A stretch of DNA of 64,000 nt from JACJVV01 sp047602755 (lineage in GTDB: Archaea > Nanobdellota > Nanobdellia > Woesearchaeales > JACJVV01), in the NCBI GenBank assembly GCA_047602755.1, contig JBLKOM010000007.1, forward strand, positions 43,015-107,014. Reading direction: 5' to 3'. A program made the translations under genes and the position numbers. The notes beneath the pieces are model-generated. The model did not search any database, was not told where the DNA came from, and saw only the letters and a program-made list of their open reading frames with translations. Positions 34,567 to 44,159 of the stretch are shown here, piece by piece. The first letter of the stretch is position 1, and each line of letters opens with the position of its first letter.

Positions 34567-34884
34567 ATGACATTTATATCAAAAATAATAATGGCAAATG
34601 CAGGTATTGTTGGATTAATAGCTGCAGGCTATTTCACATATGGTTATTATAAACCAATTGATAAAGTAGTATTTAACATGACAGAAGGCCATAGAATTGT
34701 TGATGAAAGATTTTGGCAAGACCCAAAAGGATTAAGTATTGACACAATCGTAAATAGCAATGGTTACCTTGAGGTATATATGGTTCATGAATCAGGATGG
34801 AAAAGACCAATAATGAATGATGGTTATTTTGATTCAAATGGAATGTTAAAAGTACTATATAAAAGAAATTTACAAAATAATTGA
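34567..34884 (+). CDS. small membrane-anchored hypothetical protein
   Basis: A 105-residue protein with an N-terminal hydrophobic segment (MANAGIVGLIAAGYFTYGYY) and a soluble beta-rich tail. A TATA box (AGTATATAATA) is centred 27 nt before the ATG, consistent with leaderless expression. No family recognised. Confidence 0.6.
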   Translation: MTFISKIIMANAGIVGLIAAGYFTYGYYKPIDKVVFNMTEGHRIVDERFWQDPKGLSIDTIVNSNGYLEVYMVHESGWKRPIMNDGYFDSNGMLKVLYKRNLQNN

Positions 34885-34926
34885 TAAATGCTAAGGATTA
34901 ATTAATAATGAAAAATTTTAAAAGTA

Positions 34927-37359
34927 TTAAAGGTCCATTAATGTTTTTTGAATCTTATTTTTTTCATTCTCCGTAACTACTTTATTAAGTTTTAAATTCT
35001 TATGAATCATTTCACCAATCTCATCTTCCATTTCTAATTGAGTGATTATACGTTTAGAAGCATCAATAACATCTTGCGGAAGACCAGCTAATTTTGCAAC
35101 ATGAATTCCATAACTTTTATCAGTACCACCTTCAATTATTTTTCTTAAAAAAATAATTGAGTCTTCACGTTCTGACACAGCAATATTATAATTTTTTATA
35201 GTATCATATTTATCTGCCATCCTATTAAGGTGATGATAATGTGTAGCAAATAAGGTTTTAGCTTTTATTTTAGTTATTATATATTCTGCAATTGCCCAAG
35301 CTAAACTTACACCATCGTATGTAGAAGTTCCTCTACCTATTTCATCAAGTATAATAAAACTTTTTTCTGTAGCGTTAGATAATATGTTTGCAGTTTCACT
35401 CATCTCTACCATGAATGTAGAATGACCTGAGGAAATATCGTCACTTGCACCTACTCTTGAAAAAATTCTATCAACTATACCGATTGTTGCTTTTTCAGCT
35501 GAAACAAAGCAACCTATTTGAGCCATTAAAATTATTAAAGCATTTTGTTTAATATAAACACTTTTTCCAGCCATATTGGGACCTGTAATAATCATCATTA
35601 ATTTATCTGAGTTAAGTGCTAAATTGTTTGATATAAAATCCTTTTCGATCTGCTCAACAATAGGATGACGGCCATTAATTATACTTAATTCAATAGAATC
35701 AGAAATAGTTGGTCTTGTATAACGATGAAGTAATGCTGATGAAGCAAAAGCTTGTATTACATCCATAGTAGCGATTTTTTGAGATACTTCTTGTAAAGAT
35801 GGAGTGTATACTGATATTTTATCAAGCAACTGCATAAACAATTCATATTCTAGTTCTTTAATTCTATCGTCAGCGTTAAGGATAATATTTTCTTTCTCTT
35901 TAAGTTCATTAGTAATAAAACGTTCACAATTTACTTGAGTTTGTTTTCTGATATAATCTTCAGGTACTAATGATAGTTGTGAGTTTGAAATCTCAATAAA
36001 ATAACCAAATATTTTGTTATATCTAACTTTTAGAAATTTTATGCCTGTCTTTTTTTTCTCGCGTTCTTCAAATTCTGTGAGCCATTGCTTACTATTAGTT
36101 TTTACATTACGCAATTCATCTAACTCTGTATTATAACCCTGGCGAATAATATTTCCGTCACGAAGTAATGTATTCGGCTCATCTTTGATAGATTTGTTTA
36201 AGAGATCAACAAGTTCAGAGAAAGTATCTAATTCAGATGATAATAAACTTGATTTCTTTGGGATAGAATTAATATCTGGTAATAACTTTAAAGTTGAACG
36301 TAAAGCAACCAAATCTTTAGGAGTTGCAGTCCGTAAAGAAACACGGCTTATTAGTCTATCAATATCTTGAACGTCTTTTAAAATATCTGAGATTTCATCT
36401 TTAATTATTAAATTACTAAATAATTCTTGGACTGAATCAAGACGCTGATTTATTTTATTAATATTAGTTAAAGGTTTTAAGACCCATTGTTTTAGAAGAC
36501 GAGAACCCATACTTGTTTTGGTCTTATCTAAACTTTTTACTAATGAAGTATCATCCCCAATAATATTTAAATTTGATAATGTAACTTTATCTAACAACAT
36601 ATATTCTTCAGTATTTATGACATTGATTTTATTGATATGCTCAATTGAACTTTTTTGAGTTTCTTCAATATATGATATTAATGCTCCTGCACATGTTTGT
36701 TGCAAAAGTGTTAAAGAAGGTATGGATGTAAACTTGTTTGAGATTGTTTTAAGAGCTTTTTCTTCAAAAAAATATAAATCATCATAATAATTTACAAAAT
36801 AAGAATTCAAAGATTTTGCAAATTCAGAATTTTCTAAACTCATAGGAAGAATAATTTCAGAAGGATTAAATTTATTTAATTCATTTTCAAATTTATCAAT
36901 ACTAGTTTGCAATACATTAAATTCACCTGTTGAGATATCAGACACTGCTATACCTATAATTGATTTATCTTTATTTATTGACATAATGTAGTTATTGCTG
37001 TCAGAAAGCATAATTTCATCAGTTAATGTTCCAGGGGTTACTATTCTAACTACATCACGTTTTACAAGTCCTTTTGCTTTCTTTGGATCTTCTATTTGTT
37101 CAACTATACAAACCTTATAACCTTTTTTAACTAATTTTGAAATATAAGGAGTGGCAGCATGATAAGGAATACCTGCTAAAGGTGCTTTTTTTTCATCTTT
37201 ACCACGACTTGTTAAAGTTATATCTAACTCTCGTGCTGCAGTTTTAGCATCTTGATAAAAGGTTTCATAAAAATCACCCATTCTAAAAAGAACTATACAA
37301 TCAGGATGTTTTTCCTTAACTTGCATATATTGACGCATACCTGGTGTAAGATTATCCAT
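34927..37359 (-). CDS. mutS: DNA mismatch repair protein MutS (MutS1 type)
   Basis: A full-length MutS, 810 residues from the ATG at 37359 (MDNLTPGMRQY), which is preceded by GGGGG 4 nt upstream; ATG at 37377 would add six residues. Domain I has the mismatch-binding F-x-E motif in FRMGDFYETFYQDA. The ATPase has Walker A GPNMAGKS, Walker B IILDEIGRGTSTYDG and the ATHYHHL segment. This is the bacterial mismatch-repair form, patchy in archaea and probably acquired by transfer. No mutL is present in the window. Confidence 0.96.
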   Translation of the reverse strand: MDNLTPGMRQYMQVKEKHPDCIVLFRMGDFYETFYQDAKTAARELDITLTSRGKDEKKAPLAGIPYHAATPYISKLVKKGYKVCIVEQIEDPKKAKGLVKRDVVRIVTPGTLTDEIMLSDSNNYIMSINKDKSIIGIAVSDISTGEFNVLQTSIDKFENELNKFNPSEIILPMSLENSEFAKSLNSYFVNYYDDLYFFEEKALKTISNKFTSIPSLTLLQQTCAGALISYIEETQKSSIEHINKINVINTEEYMLLDKVTLSNLNIIGDDTSLVKSLDKTKTSMGSRLLKQWVLKPLTNINKINQRLDSVQELFSNLIIKDEISDILKDVQDIDRLISRVSLRTATPKDLVALRSTLKLLPDINSIPKKSSLLSSELDTFSELVDLLNKSIKDEPNTLLRDGNIIRQGYNTELDELRNVKTNSKQWLTEFEEREKKKTGIKFLKVRYNKIFGYFIEISNSQLSLVPEDYIRKQTQVNCERFITNELKEKENIILNADDRIKELEYELFMQLLDKISVYTPSLQEVSQKIATMDVIQAFASSALLHRYTRPTISDSIELSIINGRHPIVEQIEKDFISNNLALNSDKLMMIITGPNMAGKSVYIKQNALIILMAQIGCFVSAEKATIGIVDRIFSRVGASDDISSGHSTFMVEMSETANILSNATEKSFIILDEIGRGTSTYDGVSLAWAIAEYIITKIKAKTLFATHYHHLNRMADKYDTIKNYNIAVSEREDSIIFLRKIIEGGTDKSYGIHVAKLAGLPQDVIDASKRIITQLEMEDEIGEMIHKNLKLNKVVTENEKNKIQKTLMDL

Positions 37360-37471
37360 TTTCCCCCATTTAAGCATACTATAAGTGATTATTTAAATAT
37401 ATTTCTGGTGTTAAAATAGATTTATACTACTATTTTGCCAGCATAGAAAGGATATTTAATGTTAATAAATA

Positions 37472-37570
37472 GTTAATAAATAATATGTTTTAATATAATT
37501 TAATCTAATTATTTTTTAGAATTCTTTGTGATTATTGAAGTATTTACTTTACCATCAACTATCTTCATCA
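37472..37570 (-). pseudogene. duplicated 3' end of topA (remnant)
   Basis: These 99 nt match 37653-37751 with one mismatch. The second copy comprises the last 20 codons of topA plus its stop and about 37 nt downstream. Read on the minus strand, this copy still encodes MKIVDGKVNTSIITKNSKK and a stop, preceded in frame by 12 codons (KFRWSAGERVV) unlike topA, then a TAG. It is too short to be a gene and looks like the trace of a tandem duplication, a gene-conversion event or an excised insertion. Confidence 0.7.
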
Positions 37571-37576
37571 CTACTC

Positions 37577-37622
37577 TTTCGCCAGCAGACCAGCGAAATT
37601 TAAGCTAGGTATAAAACCTAGC
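37577..37622. other. two adjacent stem-loops between the topA-tail copies
   Basis: TTTCGC/GCGAAA (37577-37582 with 37593-37598, 10-nt loop) and GCTAGGT/ACCTAGC (37604-37610 with 37616-37622, 5-nt loop) lie in the 82-nt segment separating the two tail copies. This segment is GC-richer than its surroundings. Function unknown; transcript-end structure or an insertion remnant are possible. Confidence 0.5.
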
Positions 37623-37689
37623 GAACTAAGAAAAACAAAAATATAATTAATTGTTAATAAATAATATATTTTAATATAATTTAATCTAA

Positions 37690-39924
37690 TTATTTTTTAG
37701 AATTCTTTGTGATTATTGAAGTATTTACTTTACCATCAACTATCTTCATCATTGTTTTACATTTAGGATAATTATTACATCCTAAAAATTCACCATAGAA
37801 ACTTTTTCGAAGTATCATTTTACCATCTTTACAATTAGGGCATTTCATTCCTTCTTCAGGGTATTTTTTTTCAGTAGTAGAAGTACCAACATCATCTTCA
37901 TTATTGGTACCGTCATCTTTAGCGTTAACACTTACTTCCTTCCAAATTTTACCTGATTTTATTTTTATTACAGGCCACCCACCTTCACCTACTTTTTTAG
38001 TTGTTTGATATTGAACATTTTTTGGTAAACTGATTATCGTTTTACAGTCAGGATATGCGTCACAACCTATAAAATTTCCAAATTTACCTTTACGTATTTT
38101 TAAAGAGCCTTTTCCACAATTAGGACATGGACCAATAGTATCTGCCGCATCTTTGCTATCATATTGAGCTTGTTTTAATTCTTCACCAATTTTTTTTTCT
38201 TTTGTTTTAAAATCTTTTAATAGTTTTGTTAATACTTCTTGTGCTTCTTTAAGAACTTCTTCTGGAGTCATTTTTTTCTTTCTTATTTTCTCAAGTTCAT
38301 CTTCAAACTTTCTAGTTAACTCTTCATCTAATATTTCAGGAGAATATTTTTGAAGAATTTCACAAGTTTTTAGACCTAAATCAGTAACTTCCATTGATTT
38401 ATTATTTACATAACCACGATTGTATAAACTATCAATTATTTGTGCACGAGTAGCTTTAGTTCCAAGATTACGTTTATCCAATTCTTTAATAATCGATGCT
38501 TGTGTATAACGTTTAGGTGGTTGAGTTTCTTTATCAAGTTTATTTATACTATCTACATCAACAAGATCACCTTCATCAAACAAAGGTAATACTGTTTCAT
38601 CATAAGTAGCATAAGTTCCATAAAATTCATGCCAGCCTTTTTCCTTAGTAGTTGTACCTTTACAAATAAAATCCTCTTTGTTAACATCAATTATAGCTTT
38701 AACTGTCTCACGCACAGCATGGTCACCAAAAGTTGCAAGGAATCTTCTTACAACTAAATCATAAACTTTCATTGAGCGTTCATTTATATCACCAGGAGCA
38801 ATACCTGTAGGATATATTGCAGGATGTGCATCATCTTCTTTTGGTCCTTCATTTGGTTTAAGGATTTTTTTTGATAATAATTTTTTCGCCAAAGTAGAAT
38901 ATTTTGGATTTTGAGCTAAAGCAGATAATAATTTATTATATCCTAATTTTGCTGGAAGTTTTTGTGAAGAAGTTCTTGGATATGATATATAACCAGAAGT
39001 ATAGAGTTCTTGAGCAATACTTAGTGTTTCTTTTGGTGATATTTTATGAACACGATAACATTCAACTTGAAAACTAGTAAGATCAAATGGAAATGGAGGT
39101 TGTTGTTTAAATTGTGTTACTTCCTTTTTTCTTATTTTTGCTTTAGGATTTTTTGTTTTAGAAATTATTTCATCCGCACGTTTTAAATCAAAAATTTTAT
39201 CTTCAACATGCCATGCTTCAATTCCAGCACTACTTATTTTACCTAAAAGTTGTATTTGCCAGAATGGCTCTGGTTTAAATTCTTTTATTTCTAATTCCTT
39301 ATCACATAATAGTTTAAGTGCAGGTCCTTGAACACGACCAGATGATAGAACTTTAAATGAACCTGCTGCTTTTACCGCTGACATTAATGCTGAAGAAAGA
39401 TTTATTCCATAATACCAATCTAATTCATGACGTGTCAAACCTGCATTTGCTTGACCCCAATCTATTGATTTTTGTTTGTTTTGATATGCTTCTACTAAAT
39501 CACCTTTAGTTAATGTTGAAAACTTCATTCGATTAGCATCTTTCTGTTTACAAATATGTTTTATAACATTAACTCCTATTACTTCACCTTCAATATCATA
39601 ATCAGTTGCTACTGTGAATTCAGTTGCTTTTTTTGATAATTCTTTCAAAGTTTTTACATATTTCTTTGAATATGCTGCTTTTTTATCAACATTTGAGGTT
39701 TCAGTCCATTTTGTATCGAATTGAGGATAATTATATGATTTTTTTATAGGTGCAACTGTATACAAATGACCTACAGCACATGCAACAATTATACTTTTTC
39801 CATCATGACGAATAGAATAATAAGGAACACCATTTAAATTGATTTTTTCAGCTTTACCATCAGCTAAAGCTGAAGCTATATTTTTTGCAGCATTCGGTTT
39901 TTCAGCAATTATTAATTCTGACAT
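37690..39924 (-). CDS. topA: DNA topoisomerase IA
   Basis: A 744-residue type IA topoisomerase relaxing DNA through a 5'-phosphotyrosine. The N-terminal TOPRIM domain begins ELIIAEKPNAAKNIA and has TVATDYDIEGEVIG with the DxDxE acids; the catalytic Tyr is in GYISYPRTSSQKLP; SSGRVQGPALKLL and the KTL.IA-like block precede it. The C-terminus has two zinc ribbons (CPNCGKG...GCDAYPDC and CPNCKDG...GCNNYPKC). The ATG has a TATA box 29 nt upstream, so the mRNA is probably leaderless. The 3' end is duplicated just downstream. Confidence 0.96.
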   Translation of the reverse strand: MSELIIAEKPNAAKNIASALADGKAEKINLNGVPYYSIRHDGKSIIVACAVGHLYTVAPIKKSYNYPQFDTKWTETSNVDKKAAYSKKYVKTLKELSKKATEFTVATDYDIEGEVIGVNVIKHICKQKDANRMKFSTLTKGDLVEAYQNKQKSIDWGQANAGLTRHELDWYYGINLSSALMSAVKAAGSFKVLSSGRVQGPALKLLCDKELEIKEFKPEPFWQIQLLGKISSAGIEAWHVEDKIFDLKRADEIISKTKNPKAKIRKKEVTQFKQQPPFPFDLTSFQVECYRVHKISPKETLSIAQELYTSGYISYPRTSSQKLPAKLGYNKLLSALAQNPKYSTLAKKLLSKKILKPNEGPKEDDAHPAIYPTGIAPGDINERSMKVYDLVVRRFLATFGDHAVRETVKAIIDVNKEDFICKGTTTKEKGWHEFYGTYATYDETVLPLFDEGDLVDVDSINKLDKETQPPKRYTQASIIKELDKRNLGTKATRAQIIDSLYNRGYVNNKSMEVTDLGLKTCEILQKYSPEILDEELTRKFEDELEKIRKKKMTPEEVLKEAQEVLTKLLKDFKTKEKKIGEELKQAQYDSKDAADTIGPCPNCGKGSLKIRKGKFGNFIGCDAYPDCKTIISLPKNVQYQTTKKVGEGGWPVIKIKSGKIWKEVSVNAKDDGTNNEDDVGTSTTEKKYPEEGMKCPNCKDGKMILRKSFYGEFLGCNNYPKCKTMMKIVDGKVNTSIITKNSKK

Positions 39925-39946
39925 TTTGGTTTTTGTACTTTAATTA

Positions 39947-39960
39947 GGTTTTTATAGTCT
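39947..39960 (-). promoter_or_regulatory. TATA box of topA
   Basis: The minus strand reads AGACTATAAAAACC, about 29 nt before the ATG at 39924. Confidence 0.5.
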
Positions 39961-40109
39961 TGCTAATAACTATTAAATAAGCATGTAAAAGGCAATCCTT
40001 ATAAAAAGATTATGCTATAATAGTAAATTACATAGTATATGGCATAATAAATTAATTATATTCGTAGTAATAATTATTTATTTTAATAAATTGTAAATAA
40101 TTAAAATAT

Positions 40110-40126
40110 AAAAAGTCTGCTTGCAC
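40110..40126 (+). repeat. 17-nt dispersed repeat, copy 2
   Basis: AAAAAGTCTGCTTGCAC matches 16 of 17 bases of 810-826. It lies 6 nt past the stop of the VWA gene at 40133 in antisense orientation. Confidence 0.5.
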
Positions 40127-40132
40127 TAAAAG

Positions 40133-41326
40133 TTATATTGATTTTGCATAGAAATAGTCTTCAAGAACAACATGATCAACATCACTTAAATTACTTACAC
40201 TATAAAATCTTCCACCACTTATGCTTATTATTTTTTTAGCAAGGTCTTCTCCTTCTTCATCAAGATTAATTCCTACAAATGACGTTGTAATTTTATTGCA
40301 AGTTGCTTTTGAAATTGCTTGTAATGTATCATCTGTTGGATTTTCTCCAGTAGTTGGTATTCCATCAGATAGTATTATAAGATGTTTTGAACAATTTTTT
40401 CCAGAAAATAAATCAATTGCTTTTTCAATTGTGACTGCAAAATTAGTTTCCTGTGAAGCACGGATATTGGTAAGATTCATAATTATTTGTTTAAAATCGT
40501 TCATTGGAGAGAGTTCTTGCTTTACATCTTTACCAAAAACAATAAGTCCTACTTTATCTTTATTCTCTAATGCTTTAAATCCTAGTGCAATTCCTGCCTT
40601 TTTTGCTGTTTCTATTTTTTTACCACGCATACTTCCTGATGCATCAATTGCATAAATAATCTCAATTCTACCGTGTGATTTTCTTTCATCAACTGTCAAA
40701 TCACATTTTTTAACATTTGTATGACCTCTTCGAATAGATTTTTTTAATGTTTTCTTCATATTGATATCTCGATAACGATCATGAATTTTATAAGAACGAA
40801 CTTCATCTTTATCACCATAAGATGTAAAATCCTTATGCTCCTTTTTCCCAAAACCCTTAGGAACTAAATGATTTAACTCATCAACATATAACACTAATGA
40901 AGCAAGATATGTTCCAGTCTCAGAGATCATACCATCAGATTCAATTAAATTTTTTCTTTTAAGATCTTTAACTTTTTCATCAATTTCTGCTTTTATTGCA
41001 CGCTGAAATTCAGGTATTTTAATATTCTTTTTTACATAACTAGGATTATAACTAGTAAGCAATTGAATAAGCCTAGGTCCATAGATTTGTTCTGCATTTG
41101 AATAATTTTGTACTAAATTCTCAAACATTAAATCAGGAGTAAAACTGGATATCCCTTGATTAAATGACTCGTTTAATAATTTACCATCGTCAACAGTATC
41201 AGAATCGTTTTCTAAAACAGAATGCAATAACTTATCTTCTTTATTTTGGCGATCAAGACTTCCCTGTTTTTCTTCTATAGCTTCTTTTTCTTTAAGATCT
41301 ATTAAATCTTTATTAGGGTAAATCAC
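40133..41326 (-). CDS. VWA-domain protein paired with AAA+ ATPase
   Basis: A 397-residue soluble protein. The C-terminal VWA domain has MIDAS DASGS (IIYAIDASGSMRGKKI), then GLIVFGKDV and the acidic LIILSDGIPTTGENP loop. The N-terminal half is charged and helical. It starts with GTG at 41326, preceded by GAGGAAG; no ATG is available nearby. The start lies inside the end of the AAA+ gene (14-nt overlap), so expression is coupled. The pair resembles ChlI/ChlD, CobN-associated or RavA/ViaA-type modules, but no chelatase subunit H is near. Confidence 0.88.
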   Translation of the reverse strand: MIYPNKDLIDLKEKEAIEEKQGSLDRQNKEDKLLHSVLENDSDTVDDGKLLNESFNQGISSFTPDLMFENLVQNYSNAEQIYGPRLIQLLTSYNPSYVKKNIKIPEFQRAIKAEIDEKVKDLKRKNLIESDGMISETGTYLASLVLYVDELNHLVPKGFGKKEHKDFTSYGDKDEVRSYKIHDRYRDINMKKTLKKSIRRGHTNVKKCDLTVDERKSHGRIEIIYAIDASGSMRGKKIETAKKAGIALGFKALENKDKVGLIVFGKDVKQELSPMNDFKQIIMNLTNIRASQETNFAVTIEKAIDLFSGKNCSKHLIILSDGIPTTGENPTDDTLQAISKATCNKITTSFVGINLDEEGEDLAKKIISISGGRFYSVSNLSDVDHVVLEDYFYAKSI

Positions 41327-42281
41327 CTTCCTCTTTCAATGAAGAGAAAGATTCAGAAAATAGATCAAACTCATTTCGTAATAAATCTTCTGGTTTTTGC
41401 AAGAATTTTACGGATGGTTTTAACTCAATTCTATGAGTAAGTACAGATAATACTGCATCACGAACATCTTGATATTTTACCTTTTGCCTTCCTGCAACAA
41501 TAGCATTTGCTTGGCTTCTCTCATATAAACCAATTGTTGCTCTTACACTAGGTTTCTTTTGTAATTTATCGTTTTCACGAAGGTCGCGTATGAATTTTAC
41601 TATCATAAATAATAAATCATCACTACAATCTGCAATTTTTTTTGAACGAAGTGTAGTAATCTGTTTTTCGTTTTCTAGTGTATCAGGATAATTCATATAA
41701 ATTAAATCAAATCGATCTAAAAATACGTCACTTAAAGGTTCTGTTGAAGTATCGTCTGGATTCATTGTACCTATAAAAATAAAATCACTTGTGATGTCAA
41801 CAGTGTAACTACCAATTGTAACAATACCTTCTTCTAAAACTTGTAGTAAAGAGTTTTGAAGTTTTTCACTACAACGATTAACTTCATCAAAAAATAATAC
41901 TCCATTATTAGCTTTAAATATCTTACCTGGAGTAAACGCTTCTATACTTAAAGGACCAAATTCTAATGCTTTTATGGGATCAATATCGCCAATTAAATCT
42001 TCTGCAGTTAAATCCGGACTTCCTTGAATACGAATGAATCTTTTATCACCTGAAACTTTATTTTTTGATTTTTCATTTGTGATAGGATTAGTTACATAAT
42101 CATCATCTAATAATTTTGCAATATTCTTAGCTAAAGTTGTTTTACCGATACCTGGAGCACCAACTAAAATAATATGTCTATTAGCTAATAAAGCTGATTT
42201 AATTTGATTTTTTTCTTGTTTTTGACCTATAATATCCTTAAATGGGTCTTCTTGTATTAATTTTTCTTTGCTTATTTCCAT
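41313..42281 (-). CDS. MoxR/ChlI-type AAA+ ATPase
   Basis: A 322-residue ATPase with Walker A GAPGIGKTT, Walker B GVLFFDEVNRC, sensor IGTMNPDD and the PLSDVFLDRFDL segment typical of the helix-2-insert AAA+ clade (MoxR and magnesium chelatase I). It is distinct from the MoxR at 28659 and belongs with the overlapping VWA gene. Substrate and role are unknown. Confidence 0.92.
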   Translation of the reverse strand: MEISKEKLIQEDPFKDIIGQKQEKNQIKSALLANRHIILVGAPGIGKTTLAKNIAKLLDDDYVTNPITNEKSKNKVSGDKRFIRIQGSPDLTAEDLIGDIDPIKALEFGPLSIEAFTPGKIFKANNGVLFFDEVNRCSEKLQNSLLQVLEEGIVTIGSYTVDITSDFIFIGTMNPDDTSTEPLSDVFLDRFDLIYMNYPDTLENEKQITTLRSKKIADCSDDLLFMIVKFIRDLRENDKLQKKPSVRATIGLYERSQANAIVAGRQKVKYQDVRDAVLSVLTHRIELKPSVKFLQKPEDLLRNEFDLFSESFSSLKEEGDLP

Positions 42282-42404
42282 TATTGATATACTTTTAAGT
42301 TTCTTTATAAAAATTATGTTGAATTATATTAAAATATGTTAGAATGCTATAATAAATATCATAAAAAATAAACATTTTTATACTTAAACCTAGTAATAGA
42401 GAAT

Positions 42405-43010
42405 ATGAAATTATTATTATTTACTGATACACATTGTAACTCGACTGCTGAGCGAAAGATAATTGAGAAAGTAAAAAGAGAGAAACCAGAGATAATGTTA
42501 TGTGCTGGAGATTTTAGCATATTTATGAGAAATGCAGAAGAATTTTTGGTTAAAATGAATAAACTTAATATCCCTATATATGTGATTCATGGAAATCATG
42601 AAGATGAAGAAGTAATAGAAAAAATATGTAAAAAACTAAAAAATGTTGAATTTATCCATAATAGAATTATAAAATATAAAAATGTATTAATTATGGGTTA
42701 TGGAGGGGGAGGTTTTGCAGAACATGATGAAGATTTTAATGTTACAGCAAAAGAATTTGAAAAAATAATAAATACTTTTAAAGATAGTACAAAAATAATT
42801 ATGATGCATCAACCTCCACATAAAAGTGGAATTGATTTTATTTACGGACAACATGCTGGTTGTAAAACAACCAAAAAATTTATTCAAAAACATAAGATTC
42901 ATTTTGCAATTGCTGGACATTTGCATGAAAATTCAGGATTAGAATTTGAAATAAAAGGTACTAAATATATTAATCCAGGTCCATTGGGCATAATTATTGA
43001 AATTAATTAA
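42405..43010 (+). CDS. metallophosphoesterase
   Basis: A 201-residue calcineurin-like phosphoesterase. Metal ligands are in LLLFTDTHCN, LCAGDFS, VIHGNHED, IMMHQPPH and IAGHLHENSG, the full D-x-H / GD / GNH[DE] / H / GHxH set. The fold resembles the YfcE/MJ0936 phosphodiesterases. A TATA-like element (TTTTTATACT) lies about 26 nt upstream. The HD hydrolase gene follows by 12 nt. Confidence 0.92.
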   Translation: MKLLLFTDTHCNSTAERKIIEKVKREKPEIMLCAGDFSIFMRNAEEFLVKMNKLNIPIYVIHGNHEDEEVIEKICKKLKNVEFIHNRIIKYKNVLIMGYGGGGFAEHDEDFNVTAKEFEKIINTFKDSTKIIMMHQPPHKSGIDFIYGQHAGCKTTKKFIQKHKIHFAIAGHLHENSGLEFEIKGTKYINPGPLGIIIEIN

Positions 43011-43022
43011 TGAATAAATAAA

Positions 43023-43610
43023 ATGAAAAAACAGCAAATTATAGATGAGGCAAAAAATTTTGCTAAAAAAAGATTAGGTGAGGATTATACTGGTCATGAT
43101 TATTGGCACAGTATTAGAGTTGCAAAGAATGCTTTAATCATTGCAGATGATGAAGGCGGAGATAAACATATCATTGAATTAGCTGCAATTCTTCATGATA
43201 TAGCGGATCATAAATTTAATAATGATACAAAAATTATTGAAGATTGGTTAAATGAGAATGATCCTGAAGCAAAAGACCAAGTAATGCATATAATAAATAA
43301 TATTTCGTTTAAAAAAGGGACAAAGATTGAAAGTAAAGAAGGTTTAATTGTACAAGATGCTGATAGATTAGATGCTATTGGTGCAATTGGTATTGCAAGA
43401 ACATTTGCTACGGGTGCTTATTTTAGAAGACCACTTTATAATCCAGAAATAAAACCTAATGGAAATAATACTACAACAATAAATCATTTTTATGATAAAT
43501 TATTATTAATTAGTGATAAACTTAATACAAATACTGGAAAAAAGCTTGCTAAAGAAAGAAATGAATTTATGAAGAAATTTCTTAATGAATTTTATAAAGA
43601 ATGGGGATAA
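43023..43610 (+). CDS. HD-domain phosphohydrolase
   Basis: A 195-residue protein of the HD superfamily: first His in GHDYWHSIRV, the H-D pair in AAILHDIADH and the distal Asp in VQDADRLDAIGAIGIART. It matches the YedJ-like uncharacterised HD hydrolases. It is 12 nt after the metallophosphoesterase and so probably in the same operon; both cleave phosphate esters, likely of nucleotides. Confidence 0.9.
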   Translation: MKKQQIIDEAKNFAKKRLGEDYTGHDYWHSIRVAKNALIIADDEGGDKHIIELAAILHDIADHKFNNDTKIIEDWLNENDPEAKDQVMHIINNISFKKGTKIESKEGLIVQDADRLDAIGAIGIARTFATGAYFRRPLYNPEIKPNGNNTTTINHFYDKLLLISDKLNTNTGKKLAKERNEFMKKFLNEFYKEWG

Positions 43611-43658
43611 TTTAGAAAAATCTCGCAGTGTTTTTTTATAAGTTTACTTTATTATTTA

Positions 43659-44159
43659 TTAAACATCATTAACTTTAAAATCCATTAAATTTGTTTTTTT
43701 ATCCTCTAGGATTTCACCTGTTTTTGAGCAGATTTTTATATTAATTGTAGACATTGATAATGTTATAAAAGTAATATTATATACTTGTCCTATATCAAGT
43801 GATTGAAGAATAATTATGTTTTTTGAGGGCAAATCTTTTGAATAATTTTTTGTTAAATGGTCAGTAGCTATTGTTAAAGCTTGTTCTGCAGTTATTGCTA
43901 GATCTTGTTTATTTAGCGGTAAAATCTTAGAATCTGGATGCTTAAAGACTTCTTGAGGTTGATCTATCTCAATACTTGAATCAGATACAATAAAAGTAGT
44001 TATAGAACCATCTGGATTAGAAAAACCAATATGCCATGCATCTTCATCATCTAACATTTTCAAGGAGTGACATAAATAGCTATCTGCCGATGATTTTTTC
44101 CATTCTTTAAATGACTTGTCATTATCAAGAAGTTCAAGCGCATGTTGTACAGATATCAT
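43659..44159 (-). CDS. hypothetical protein with PepSY-like repeats
   Basis: A 166-residue soluble protein. Two related segments, ISVQHALELLDNDKSFKEW...AWHIGFSNPDGSITTFIV and ITAEQALTIATDHLTK...YNITFITLS...KICSKTGEIL, show the helix-then-strands pattern of PepSY domains (A-x2-A-x3-A followed by a sheet ending in D-x-x-T-G-E-I). No signal peptide. Convergent with the HD gene. Role unknown. Confidence 0.5.
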   Translation of the reverse strand: MISVQHALELLDNDKSFKEWKKSSADSYLCHSLKMLDDEDAWHIGFSNPDGSITTFIVSDSSIEIDQPQEVFKHPDSKILPLNKQDLAITAEQALTIATDHLTKNYSKDLPSKNIIILQSLDIGQVYNITFITLSMSTINIKICSKTGEILEDKKTNLMDFKVNDV

